Assembly: GCA_016291405.1 (NCBI GenBank)
Contig: JAEEXG010000007.1
Coordinates: 1 to 64,000 of the forward strand
Length of the DNA: 64,000 nucleotides
Direction: 5' to 3'
Origin: Lachnospiraceae bacterium
GTDB taxonomy: Bacteria > Bacillota > Clostridia > Lachnospirales > Lachnospiraceae
In this document: in pieces, positions 1 to 8,001 of the stretch
Numbering within the stretch: the first letter of the stretch is position 1
Layout: the number at the start of each line of letters is the position of its first letter
Made by a program: the position numbers and the translations under genes
The notes under the pieces: model-generated
Database searches by the model: none
What the model saw: the letters and a program-made list of their open reading frames with translations, nothing else
What the model was told of the DNA's origin: nothing

Positions 1-655
1 CTTTGTAATCTTGATAAAGAACATTAAAATATCCAACGGAGGTTACTTCTAAGTACATCATTATAAAAAATGGCATAATTTCCATAATTCTCAGTTCCAG
101 CTTCTTTTCGGACAATAATGTATCTATTTCTTTGTCAACGTTTATTCCTCCGCGTATCCTTTCCGCGGTATTAAGAAGAACCTCCGTGATATTTCCACCG
201 TTACGCTTGGCGCTTTTACACACTTCGCTAAAAAGCAAAATGTCTTTTTCATGGCTTCTTTTCGCCAAGTCTTCAATTAAATCTTCCAAGGTAATGTTTA
301 TTTCCATTCCCTTTTTGATTCTCATTATTTCATCTGCCATAAGGCTGTTTTCGCCGTAAAAAAGCTTTATGTCTTTATAGGCTTCCAAAAAAGCATTTTC
401 TACCGAATATCCTGCTTTAATGTTTACGCTTACGCTAAAAAGCACTTCCGAAAACTCTTCTACAAGTTTTTTCTTCCTTTTCTTAATAAGCATGTTTTTA
501 TAGTATTTAAAAAATAAGTAAAACCCCGGGCTTAGTAAAAGAAACACCACCCATGATCGATAAAAGAAATATGAGATTGCCACTGTCCCCAATGCATATA
601 TACCTATTGCCAACGCCCATTCTTTTTTCGATAACTCATATTTAAGATAGTCCAT
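1..655 (-). CDS. Type II secretion system F family protein, TadB-like (partial, runs off left edge)
   Basis: Own minus-strand translation from ATG at 655: MDYLKYELSKKEWALAIGIYALGTVAISYFFYRSW...FSEVLFSVSVNIKAGYSVENAFLEAYKDI...; typical T2SSF/TadB pattern, directly downstream of a CpaF ATPase. Confidence 0.8.
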   Translation of the reverse strand, partial: MDYLKYELSKKEWALAIGIYALGTVAISYFFYRSWVVFLLLSPGFYLFFKYYKNMLIKKRKKKLVEEFSEVLFSVSVNIKAGYSVENAFLEAYKDIKLFYGENSLMADEIMRIKKGMEINITLEDLIEDLAKRSHEKDILLFSEVCKSAKRNGGNITEVLLNTAERIRGGINVDKEIDTLLSEKKLELRIMEIMPFFIMMYLEVTSVGYFNVLYQDYK

Positions 656-1847
656 TAAAGCTTTCCCAATCCTTTAGTTTTTTGCTGTTGTATAGATCAT
701 TTATCTTTTTTAATTCGTCTTTATCCCATTCGTATAAAGTCCGAAGTTTTACTTCTCCATCTATAAATCCTTCCACTTCACAAATCTGAAGCACCACTCT
801 TTTTCTGTTTCTTAATCTTCCTAAGTGAACAAAAATATCTATAGCACCGGCTATCTGTCCCCTGATTGCATATAAAGGAATATCCATTCCTCCAAGCACC
901 ATGGTTTCAAGTCTTGAAATCATATCTTTTGCCGAGTTTCCATGGCCGGTTGAAAGGGATCCGTCATGTCCTGTGTTCATGGCCTGAAGCATATCGACAG
1001 CTTCCGCTCCTCTTACTTCTCCCACTATCACTCGGTCCGGGCGCATTCTTAATGCCGACTTTATCAAGTCCCTAATAGTTATATTTGTGCATTCATCGCT
1101 TACTGCATTTCTGGTTTCAAGCCTTACTATGTTTTCTGCTTCCAAAAGCTGCAATTCTGCCGAGTCTTCGATGGTTATTATTCTTTCTTCTTTTGGTATG
1201 TACTGAGAAAGAGCGTTTAAGAAAGTTGTCTTTCCCGTTCCTGTTCCACCGGAAATAAAGATGTTATATTTTGATTCAACCAGTCTTTTTAAAAAGTCTG
1301 ATGCTTCTTCAGAAATCGATCCGTATTCAACGAGCCTTTCCATGGTGATTGGATCGTTCGGAAATCTTCTTATTGTCACAATCGGCCCATTTATGGCAAT
1401 GGGGGAGAGCACTATATTTACTCTTTCTCCGTTTGAAAGCCTTGCATCCTGAATAGGCGATGCCTCATTGACTGCTCTGTTACAACCTGCCACCATGGCC
1501 TGGATAACATCTTCAAGCTTTTCTTTTGATTCAAAAACTTTCTTGGATTTTTCTATGACGCCACGCTTTTCAATGAAGATATCTTTTTCTCCGTTTATCA
1601 TTATTTCCGTTACTTCTTCATCATCTAAGTATTCCTGAATTACGTCGTATTTTCTTAAAGAGTTGTAGGCTTCATTTCTTAGAATTAATTCATCCGTAAG
1701 AGAAAGATTGTCTCTGTCTTCAAAACGCATTAATGCATTATCGATTGCTTCATAGATTTCTTCTTCGGTCATTTCCCTTTCAAAATCCATGTCCTCGACC
1801 ACGAGCCTGCATATTTGTTTCTTCGCTGCTTCTATATCAATCTGCAT
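642..1847 (-). CDS. CpaF/TadA family pilus-assembly ATPase
   Basis: ORF 642..1868; Walker A ISGGTGTGKTTFLNAL and VGEVRGAEAVDMLQAMNTGHDGSLSTGHGNS typical of CpaF; start revised to ATG 1847 behind a GAGGAAG RBS. Confidence 0.92.
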   Translation of the reverse strand: MQIDIEAAKKQICRLVVEDMDFEREMTEEEIYEAIDNALMRFEDRDNLSLTDELILRNEAYNSLRKYDVIQEYLDDEEVTEIMINGEKDIFIEKRGVIEKSKKVFESKEKLEDVIQAMVAGCNRAVNEASPIQDARLSNGERVNIVLSPIAINGPIVTIRRFPNDPITMERLVEYGSISEEASDFLKRLVESKYNIFISGGTGTGKTTFLNALSQYIPKEERIITIEDSAELQLLEAENIVRLETRNAVSDECTNITIRDLIKSALRMRPDRVIVGEVRGAEAVDMLQAMNTGHDGSLSTGHGNSAKDMISRLETMVLGGMDIPLYAIRGQIAGAIDIFVHLGRLRNRKRVVLQICEVEGFIDGEVKLRTLYEWDKDELKKINDLYNSKKLKDWESFNGLS

Positions 1848-2832
1848 GTTTTTCTTCCTCGTTATCAAAAGAAACTATTTTCTTTATATAAGTTGCAAAT
1901 TCCGAGTATGGAAGCATTTCAAACTCAGATGGAATTTCTCTAAACTTTGGAATAGTGATATTCTCTGTTTTATCAAGGATCTCTTCGTATGCGCTTTCTT
2001 TTAGCATGTTTGTATACTGAGCAACCTTAGCGCTTGCTATTTTGTCTTCATCCGTAATGGTGTAGACTCTGTCACATCTTTTTAAAACATCCAAAAGGCC
2101 GTTAACCTGCTCCGACAAATCCAAAATTACGTATTTGTAATTTGTTTTTTCCATAATATTTGTAAGGAGTCTGTTCCATTGTTCCGGATAAATCTCCGAA
2201 TATTTAACGTATGTTTTTGCAGGAGATATGTAGTCAAGATTTCCTATTCTTTCCTTCATAGAATCGATTCTGTCTCCAAAATTTACAGCTCCGCATTCGC
2301 TAAAATACAAAAGGTCGAAAATGTCTCTTTTTTCCATCACTCTGCAAAGGCTTTCAAACCCTGAATAGGTTTCGAAGTTTAGATATAAGGTTTTATTTTC
2401 CTTTGAAAGAATCTGTCCCAAGGTCACAGAGAATGTGGTCTGAAAACTTCTTTTTATCGGTGTATAAACTCCGATAAGGCATTTTTCCTTTACTTCTCTT
2501 TTTCCTGCTTCTTCCTTTTCGGCATTAGCTAAGATTTCAATTGCCTGCTTAACTATCATGTCACAGGGATTATATTTGTATATTGCTTCTTTCTTTTTCT
2601 TGTTGTCCGAAAGAAGGGCTATTGCCTTTATGTTTTTGTTTTCTTCAAGGTCAAATTCTTCATCTTTAATGAGAAGATGTATTTTATTGCCTTTTAAAAA
2701 TGTGCTTAATGCATCATCCTTTGTAAAAAGAAACACGTTAAATTCATCACTGTAATTTTCAAAAACATATTCATACATTCTTTCAATGTATGCGTTTTTG
2801 TTTCCGCATAGTCCTAAATTTCTTTTTTCCAC
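1837..2832 (-). CDS. TadZ/CpaE-like pilus localization protein with degenerate P-loop
   Basis: Position between the CpaF and prepilin peptidase genes; ParA/CpaE-like pattern; GTG start at 2832 follows GGAGGTTTAT. Confidence 0.7.
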   Translation of the reverse strand: MEKRNLGLCGNKNAYIERMYEYVFENYSDEFNVFLFTKDDALSTFLKGNKIHLLIKDEEFDLEENKNIKAIALLSDNKKKKEAIYKYNPCDMIVKQAIEILANAEKEEAGKREVKEKCLIGVYTPIKRSFQTTFSVTLGQILSKENKTLYLNFETYSGFESLCRVMEKRDIFDLLYFSECGAVNFGDRIDSMKERIGNLDYISPAKTYVKYSEIYPEQWNRLLTNIMEKTNYKYVILDLSEQVNGLLDVLKRCDRVYTITDEDKIASAKVAQYTNMLKESAYEEILDKTENITIPKFREIPSEFEMLPYSEFATYIKKIVSFDNEEEKHAD

Positions 2833-2843
2833 ATAAACCTCCG

Positions 2844-3314
2844 CTATACCACTTTTGGCAAGCTTAAATACACAGCCAGACAATATGCCGCCAAAATTGG
2901 TAATCCTAAGTGAACTTTCATTTTTACATTGGTTGTTTTCTTTGCTTTTTTAATTATTATTTGGATTATTGAAATTGAGCCGCCGATAATAAAAATCGAC
3001 AGTAAATAAATTAACGGGTCTGTAACCGAAACAGCGGTTACCGCGATTAGCTTTATATCACCCGCTCCAAGCTTTCCCATCATAAAAAATGGGTACATAA
3101 AAAATACTATCATTGCACTTACTGCAAATTTTGTTGCCACTTCTTTTGCCGTATAAATCGGTGTTTTAAAAACCAGAAGGGAAATAATTTCTGATGCTGT
3201 AAAAATAATTAAACACGCTATCAGAAGAATGTTCGGTATCTTTTCTTTTCGAACATCATTTACTGCTGCCGCTATAAGCACCGCTACGGTTCCGGCAGCT
3301 AACACATAATTCAC
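2844..3314 (-). CDS. A24 family prepilin peptidase (CpaA/TadV-like)
   Basis: AAVNDVRKEKIPN and GAGDIKL aspartate motifs, multiple TM segments. Confidence 0.88.
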   Translation of the reverse strand: MNYVLAAGTVAVLIAAAVNDVRKEKIPNILLIACLIIFTASEIISLLVFKTPIYTAKEVATKFAVSAMIVFFMYPFFMMGKLGAGDIKLIAVTAVSVTDPLIYLLSIFIIGGSISIIQIIIKKAKKTTNVKMKVHLGLPILAAYCLAVYLSLPKVV

Positions 3315-3429
3315 TTATCACCACCGCCAATCTTTTTCTTGGCTGCATTTGGAATAATATATCAACTTTTTTTCTTTGTAAACATCAAATTTTTAAATTT
3401 GTCATTTTTGTTACTTTTATCCAAAAATA

Positions 3430-3466
3430 AAAAACCAAAGGACCCGGTCTTTCCCGGGTCCCTTGA
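3430..3466 (-). terminator. Rho-independent terminator of flagellin/FliS-like operon
   Basis: Inverted repeat aaggacccgg...ccgggtccctt; T-rich on minus strand (GGTTTTTTATTTTTGG). Confidence 0.75.
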
Positions 3467-3532
3467 TTTTACTGACTTTTTCGATGTCAAATCGTCTTTT
3501 ATATCTTTTATATATCTTCTTATTTATTATTG

Positions 3533-4009
3533 TTATGCTAAAAATCCTCTATTGGCATCCTTACTTACAAAGGTTTCGTTCTTTAAATTCTTGTTGTAAG
3601 TAAATCCGTTATAGATGGATTCTGTATGCTGCATAACAGGTTCGGATTTATCCAGTTCACTTACTTGCGCGTAGGCTTCTTTTAACTTTGTTAAGATACT
3701 CATTACATGATATAAAGCGCCCTTATCATAATCTAAGTATGCTTTTGTCAGTTCACTTGAGCAAAAGATGTAAAGCCTTAATAAGTTGTGGCCGATTTCT
3801 ATGGATGTGTCCACCGAATTCATAAGTTCTCTTATAGTGTCTCTTATGTGGTTTACTTCGTTTCTGAATCCAGAAAAATCAGCTTTCTCTATATCGCTCA
3901 CAGCATCCTTTATGTACGTAATTGCAATGTCATAAAGAATTACTATCATCTGAGTTTTATTCGCTTGTGTAACTCGATAAGTGAAATTCTGAATGTTTTC
4001 CTTTGTCAT
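3533..4009 (-). CDS. FliS-like flagellar export chaperone
   Basis: FTYRVTQANKTQMIVILYDIAITYIKDA resembles FliS N-terminus; directly downstream of flagellin. Confidence 0.75.
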   Translation of the reverse strand: MTKENIQNFTYRVTQANKTQMIVILYDIAITYIKDAVSDIEKADFSGFRNEVNHIRDTIRELMNSVDTSIEIGHNLLRLYIFCSSELTKAYLDYDKGALYHVMSILTKLKEAYAQVSELDKSEPVMQHTESIYNGFTYNKNLKNETFVSKDANRGFLA

Positions 4010-4016
4010 ATATCAC

Positions 4017-5225
4017 CTACTGTAATAACTGAAGTACAGAAGAAGGTCTTTCATTAGCCTGGGCAAGCATGCTGGTTGAAGCCTGCACCAAAACCTGATC
4101 TTTGGTGTACTCAGTCATTTCTTCTGCCATGTCAACGTCCATAATTCTTGAATATGCGCCTGTCATGTTTTCTTCTGAAATATCCAAAGTACTTATTGTA
4201 TGCTCAAGTCTGTTCTGGTATGCACCAAGTCGGCTTCTTGCTTCATTTATGTACTGAAGTGTTTCTGTCATCTGATCAAGAAACTCTAAGGAATTTTCCT
4301 GAGTGAGGCAATCAATCTTGCTAAGGCCCAAAGATCTAAGGTCTATCTTAGCGATTCTTACATCAAGTTCCTGACCTTCGTTTGTTCCGACCTGAAGTCC
4401 CATTGAGCCAAGGCCCGTGATATCAAAGTTTATTTCATCTGTAGCTGTCACCGATGCATCTATATTGATGTTTTCAACTACCTGAAATTCCATTTCAAAT
4501 CCGTTGGGACCTGTAACAAAAATGCTGTCACGCTTTAATGTATATTCATAAGCGGCTGCAGGTTCAAATCCATCTCCAAATTCTATGTCAAAAGTTGTTC
4601 CGGTAATTTTAACCATTGCTTCGGGAGGAAGTGTATCGTCAATCAGTGTTCCGTCTTCTTTAAGGTTAGGAATTTCCTCAGGAATGATGTTTCCTTTTTC
4701 ATCTAAAGTTGCCACAAGTTTCTTTATTGAATAATCACCGCTTCTTACATCATCGCTGTATGTTGCTACCTTAATGCTTAAGTTATCGGAATATCCCTTA
4801 ACATCGAAGTTTCCGTTTAATAACACTTCTCCGTTATACATTGTTGTATCTGCGATACGTTCGATTTCAGCCTTTAACTGCTTAATCTCATCGTCAATCA
4901 TCTTGCGGTCGTCATCCTGAACTGTTCCGGTGCTTGCCTTAACTGCAAGTTCATTCATTCTCTGAATCATTTCTTCAACTTCTGTTAAAGCACCTTCCGC
5001 GATTTCAATAACGGATACACCGTCCGATGAATTCTGGTTTGCTGTTTCCAAGCTTCTGATCTGTGCATTCATTCTTTTTGCCATTGCAAGACCTGAAGCG
5101 TTATCTTTTGCGTGGTTGATTTTAAGTCCTGATGATAATCTTTCAAGTGAATTTGAAAGAGCTTTATCGTTTGATTTAAGATGGCTGTTTGCTATCATTG
5201 CTGATATGTTGTAATCAATCCTCAT
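4017..5225 (-). CDS. Flagellin
   Basis: Conserved N-terminus (MRIDYNISAMIANSHLKSNDKALSNSLERLSSGLKINHAKDNASGLAMAKRMNAQI) and C-terminus (LGAYQNRLEHTISTLDISEENMTGAYSRIMDVDMAEEMTEYTKDQVLVQASTSMLAQANERPSSVLQLLQ). Confidence 0.97.
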   Translation of the reverse strand: MRIDYNISAMIANSHLKSNDKALSNSLERLSSGLKINHAKDNASGLAMAKRMNAQIRSLETANQNSSDGVSVIEIAEGALTEVEEMIQRMNELAVKASTGTVQDDDRKMIDDEIKQLKAEIERIADTTMYNGEVLLNGNFDVKGYSDNLSIKVATYSDDVRSGDYSIKKLVATLDEKGNIIPEEIPNLKEDGTLIDDTLPPEAMVKITGTTFDIEFGDGFEPAAAYEYTLKRDSIFVTGPNGFEMEFQVVENINIDASVTATDEINFDITGLGSMGLQVGTNEGQELDVRIAKIDLRSLGLSKIDCLTQENSLEFLDQMTETLQYINEARSRLGAYQNRLEHTISTLDISEENMTGAYSRIMDVDMAEEMTEYTKDQVLVQASTSMLAQANERPSSVLQLLQ

Positions 5226-5230
5226 TTAGG

Positions 5231-7897
5231 TCATCCTTTCATGCTTTCAAGAAATTTCTTTGCAATACCATACAATTCATTCGAAGAAACTTCCGTGTTT
5301 TCTCTCATGGGGATTCTTGAAAGAGTCAAATCATTGTCCGGTGCGGCTGTCCATATCGCACTCACCTTTGTACTTAGTTTATCGGCTACTTTTTGCATTT
5401 TAGTAACGGCTTCTTTTAAATTACATGCAATATATCCGTTAATTTCTCCTTTTTGCATGTAAAGTCTTGCGCTTACTCGTCCATATTCTTCATTTTCAAA
5501 AGAAACTGCCACGTTTGGATCTTCCTTAGAGTTATGCACAAGCTTCACGTTTACGGAGGTAACTTGTCCACCGATTTCCATGGGTACTTCATAGTTTTCG
5601 TGGAAAGCATAGCTGTTTGCAAGGCTTAACTGCATATGAACGGATTGAAGTGCTCTTACATCGATGAAGTTATCGCTCATCATGCACTCATCATATACTG
5701 CCTTTTTGCATTCGCTTATCATTTCGTCATAGGCTTCGTATGTATCTTCTTTTTCGGATATACTGTCTGTAAACTTTAAAGCCTTTTCTTTTGCTCTACC
5801 TTCGGAAGCTTCGGTTGCTTTTTCAAATGCTTTGCCTCTCTTCTTCTGAAGATTTAAAGCAGCTTCCAGATTCTGTGCTGTGACAGGAATGTCATTCATC
5901 ACAAGTTCCGTTACAGTTTCTTTGGGAGCATCGAGGGCTTCTCTTATTTCATCAAGCTTATGAGAAAGCCATTCTTTTTGAAGCGCATCTGTAGGATCAT
6001 CACTCACTAAAGCTTCATACTTTTCACCGATTGTAACGTCCATGCCCTTGTGCTTTGAAGCTCTATATGCAGTCTTAAGGTTTTCAAAGTTAAGCTCCCA
6101 TCCTGCATTTATAACACTTCCCACCGCTGCGGCTTCGGTCTTCTCGATTTGGTGGAAAAATCTGTAGACTTCGATGTACTCTTTTCTCTCTGAAGGAGTA
6201 ATTTCTTTATCCCTTTCAAGCTTATATAAAAACTTTGAGTACTTCTCAATCTCTTCGCCCTGGTTATCTGTCTTTTCATCAAGATATTGATTTAATTCAT
6301 CAACGCTCATCTTGATAGGAGACTTTCCGTCTCTTATAAGTTTAAGAGTATCGTAAGGTGTAAGCCTTGTGATAACGCCCTGAAGCTTTCTGTCTGCTTC
6401 TTTTATAGCATCAATATTGTCTTTACTGATGGGCATGCTGTTATATCCTAAGATTCTTACTGCACGCGTGTTTTCTTTTGTATCCTCAAGGCCCATCTCT
6501 TCAAGGATGGAAGAAACATTTCTAAATGCCTTCTTTATTGAATCTCCAAGGTCTTTTCTAACTTCTGTCTGAACTTTTTCGTATGCAACACCTGCTATAT
6601 CGTAGCGCTTCTTTATAGGCTCTGCCGCTTCTTTTACTTCGGTAAGAGTCATTAAAGAAACCTTTGGAGCAACCGGTGCTATGATTGCAACGGGCATTTC
6701 CTTAATGCTTTTAACCGTTGTTTCTACTCTTTCGATTTCAACGGCTTCATTAAATGCCGGTGTCTTTTCTATCTCTTTTAATCTCTCGACATATTCTTCC
6801 AAAGCCTTTGTGTCGATTTTATACCCACTCTTAATAAGCAAAAGATTTGCTTCAGTCATCATCTTTAAGCGGGTCTCTTCCATAATTCTGGTTTCTTTAA
6901 CAAATTCGGAACTGACTATATTATCAAGCTCGTTTGTAAGTCTTACTGCCTCTGAATATATGCTTTCTTCTTTTATGACACTTGCGTCTTTTGGAAGATT
7001 ACCTTCTGTTATTGCAATTGCGATTGATTTAGAAATCTTTTCATCTGTTAAGGGTAAAGAAACCTTCTTGATTTCATTAAGTCTTTCAAGGTTTTCTTCG
7101 TTTACGGGAAGAGATTTGCTTACAAGCCATTTTGCATTGTCTACATTTTCTTCCACATCTTTAATTCCCATATCAGATAAAAGCTTAATTACTTCTTCCT
7201 TTAAAGCTTCACCGGATATTTCTGTTCCCTTTTTAGCAATGTATCCTTTTGCTTCAATGTTAAAATATTCTCCGCCCCTTGTTTTAACATCTTCGCAAAC
7301 GCTGTGCTTTGAAAGGTATATATTATCAATTGTAAGTTCAAGGTCGTTTAATAAAAGAAACCTCTTCATTTCATCTGACATCTCTGTCAGCTCTTTGGCC
7401 ATTCCTGCTGCCTCAGAGATTTCTCTGCACATATCCTCTGTTACGGATACGTCTTCTTTGGTAAGCTCATTCGCAATTGTTTCAAGGCCGGTTAATTCCT
7501 TGATTGTTTCGGCATCTAAGGTATCTGTAAAGCCCTTAACATCAGCTCCGCCTCTTGCCATTTCAAGCTTGATTTTATCAATGATTGTTACAGCATCTTC
7601 CACTTCCATAGCTTCAGGCTTTTCTCCTGTAGCTACCATTTTAGCGTAGTCTTCATCAGACATGCTTGCTGACATAACTGTCATGTAATCTTGAGCCGCA
7701 TCCACATCAGTCGCCATAGCTTTTGTTTTTACTTCGCCAAGTGACTTAAGAGCACCTTCATAATTTCCGGTTTCTCCCTGCACGGATTTTTCTTCATAAA
7801 AAGAACCGATTCCCTTTGTCTTATTACTTGAATCGGTAGTTAATGGCTTATTTAATCTTTCAATCTGTCGGTTTGAATTATCGAACGAAATTCTCAT
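5231..7897 (-). CDS. DUF6240-like protein with possible FliK-like (hook-length control) C-terminus
   Basis: ORF 5231..7960; ATG at 7897 (MRISFDNSNRQIERLN) preceded by GGAG; C-terminal VAVSFENEEYGRVSARLYMQKGEINGYIACNLKEAVTKMQKVADKLSTKV resembles Flg_hook; 5 bp upstream of flagellin. Confidence 0.6.
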   Translation of the reverse strand: MRISFDNSNRQIERLNKPLTTDSSNKTKGIGSFYEEKSVQGETGNYEGALKSLGEVKTKAMATDVDAAQDYMTVMSASMSDEDYAKMVATGEKPEAMEVEDAVTIIDKIKLEMARGGADVKGFTDTLDAETIKELTGLETIANELTKEDVSVTEDMCREISEAAGMAKELTEMSDEMKRFLLLNDLELTIDNIYLSKHSVCEDVKTRGGEYFNIEAKGYIAKKGTEISGEALKEEVIKLLSDMGIKDVEENVDNAKWLVSKSLPVNEENLERLNEIKKVSLPLTDEKISKSIAIAITEGNLPKDASVIKEESIYSEAVRLTNELDNIVSSEFVKETRIMEETRLKMMTEANLLLIKSGYKIDTKALEEYVERLKEIEKTPAFNEAVEIERVETTVKSIKEMPVAIIAPVAPKVSLMTLTEVKEAAEPIKKRYDIAGVAYEKVQTEVRKDLGDSIKKAFRNVSSILEEMGLEDTKENTRAVRILGYNSMPISKDNIDAIKEADRKLQGVITRLTPYDTLKLIRDGKSPIKMSVDELNQYLDEKTDNQGEEIEKYSKFLYKLERDKEITPSERKEYIEVYRFFHQIEKTEAAAVGSVINAGWELNFENLKTAYRASKHKGMDVTIGEKYEALVSDDPTDALQKEWLSHKLDEIREALDAPKETVTELVMNDIPVTAQNLEAALNLQKKRGKAFEKATEASEGRAKEKALKFTDSISEKEDTYEAYDEMISECKKAVYDECMMSDNFIDVRALQSVHMQLSLANSYAFHENYEVPMEIGGQVTSVNVKLVHNSKEDPNVAVSFENEEYGRVSARLYMQKGEINGYIACNLKEAVTKMQKVADKLSTKVSAIWTAAPDNDLTLSRIPMRENTEVSSNELYGIAKKFLESMKG

Positions 7898-7937
7898 AGT
7901 AATCTCCAAAACGGCATCCTTGCATTGGCCTTCTTTA

Positions 7938-7970
7938 AAAAAGAAAGGCGAGCGAATCATTCGCTCACCT
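7938..7970 (-). terminator. Terminator downstream of glgB
   Basis: ggcgagcgaatcattcgctcacc inverted repeat followed on minus strand by CTTTCTTTTTT. Confidence 0.7.
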
Positions 7971-8001
7971 TATATTTCGGCTATTTATCTGTTTTTCTTA
8001 A

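Noticed and set aside
6681-7649. 322-aa + strand ORF antisense to the DUF6240 gene
   Set aside because: Low-complexity Ser/Leu/Ile translation produced by antisense of a Glu/Lys/Leu-rich gene; no RBS or domain pattern.
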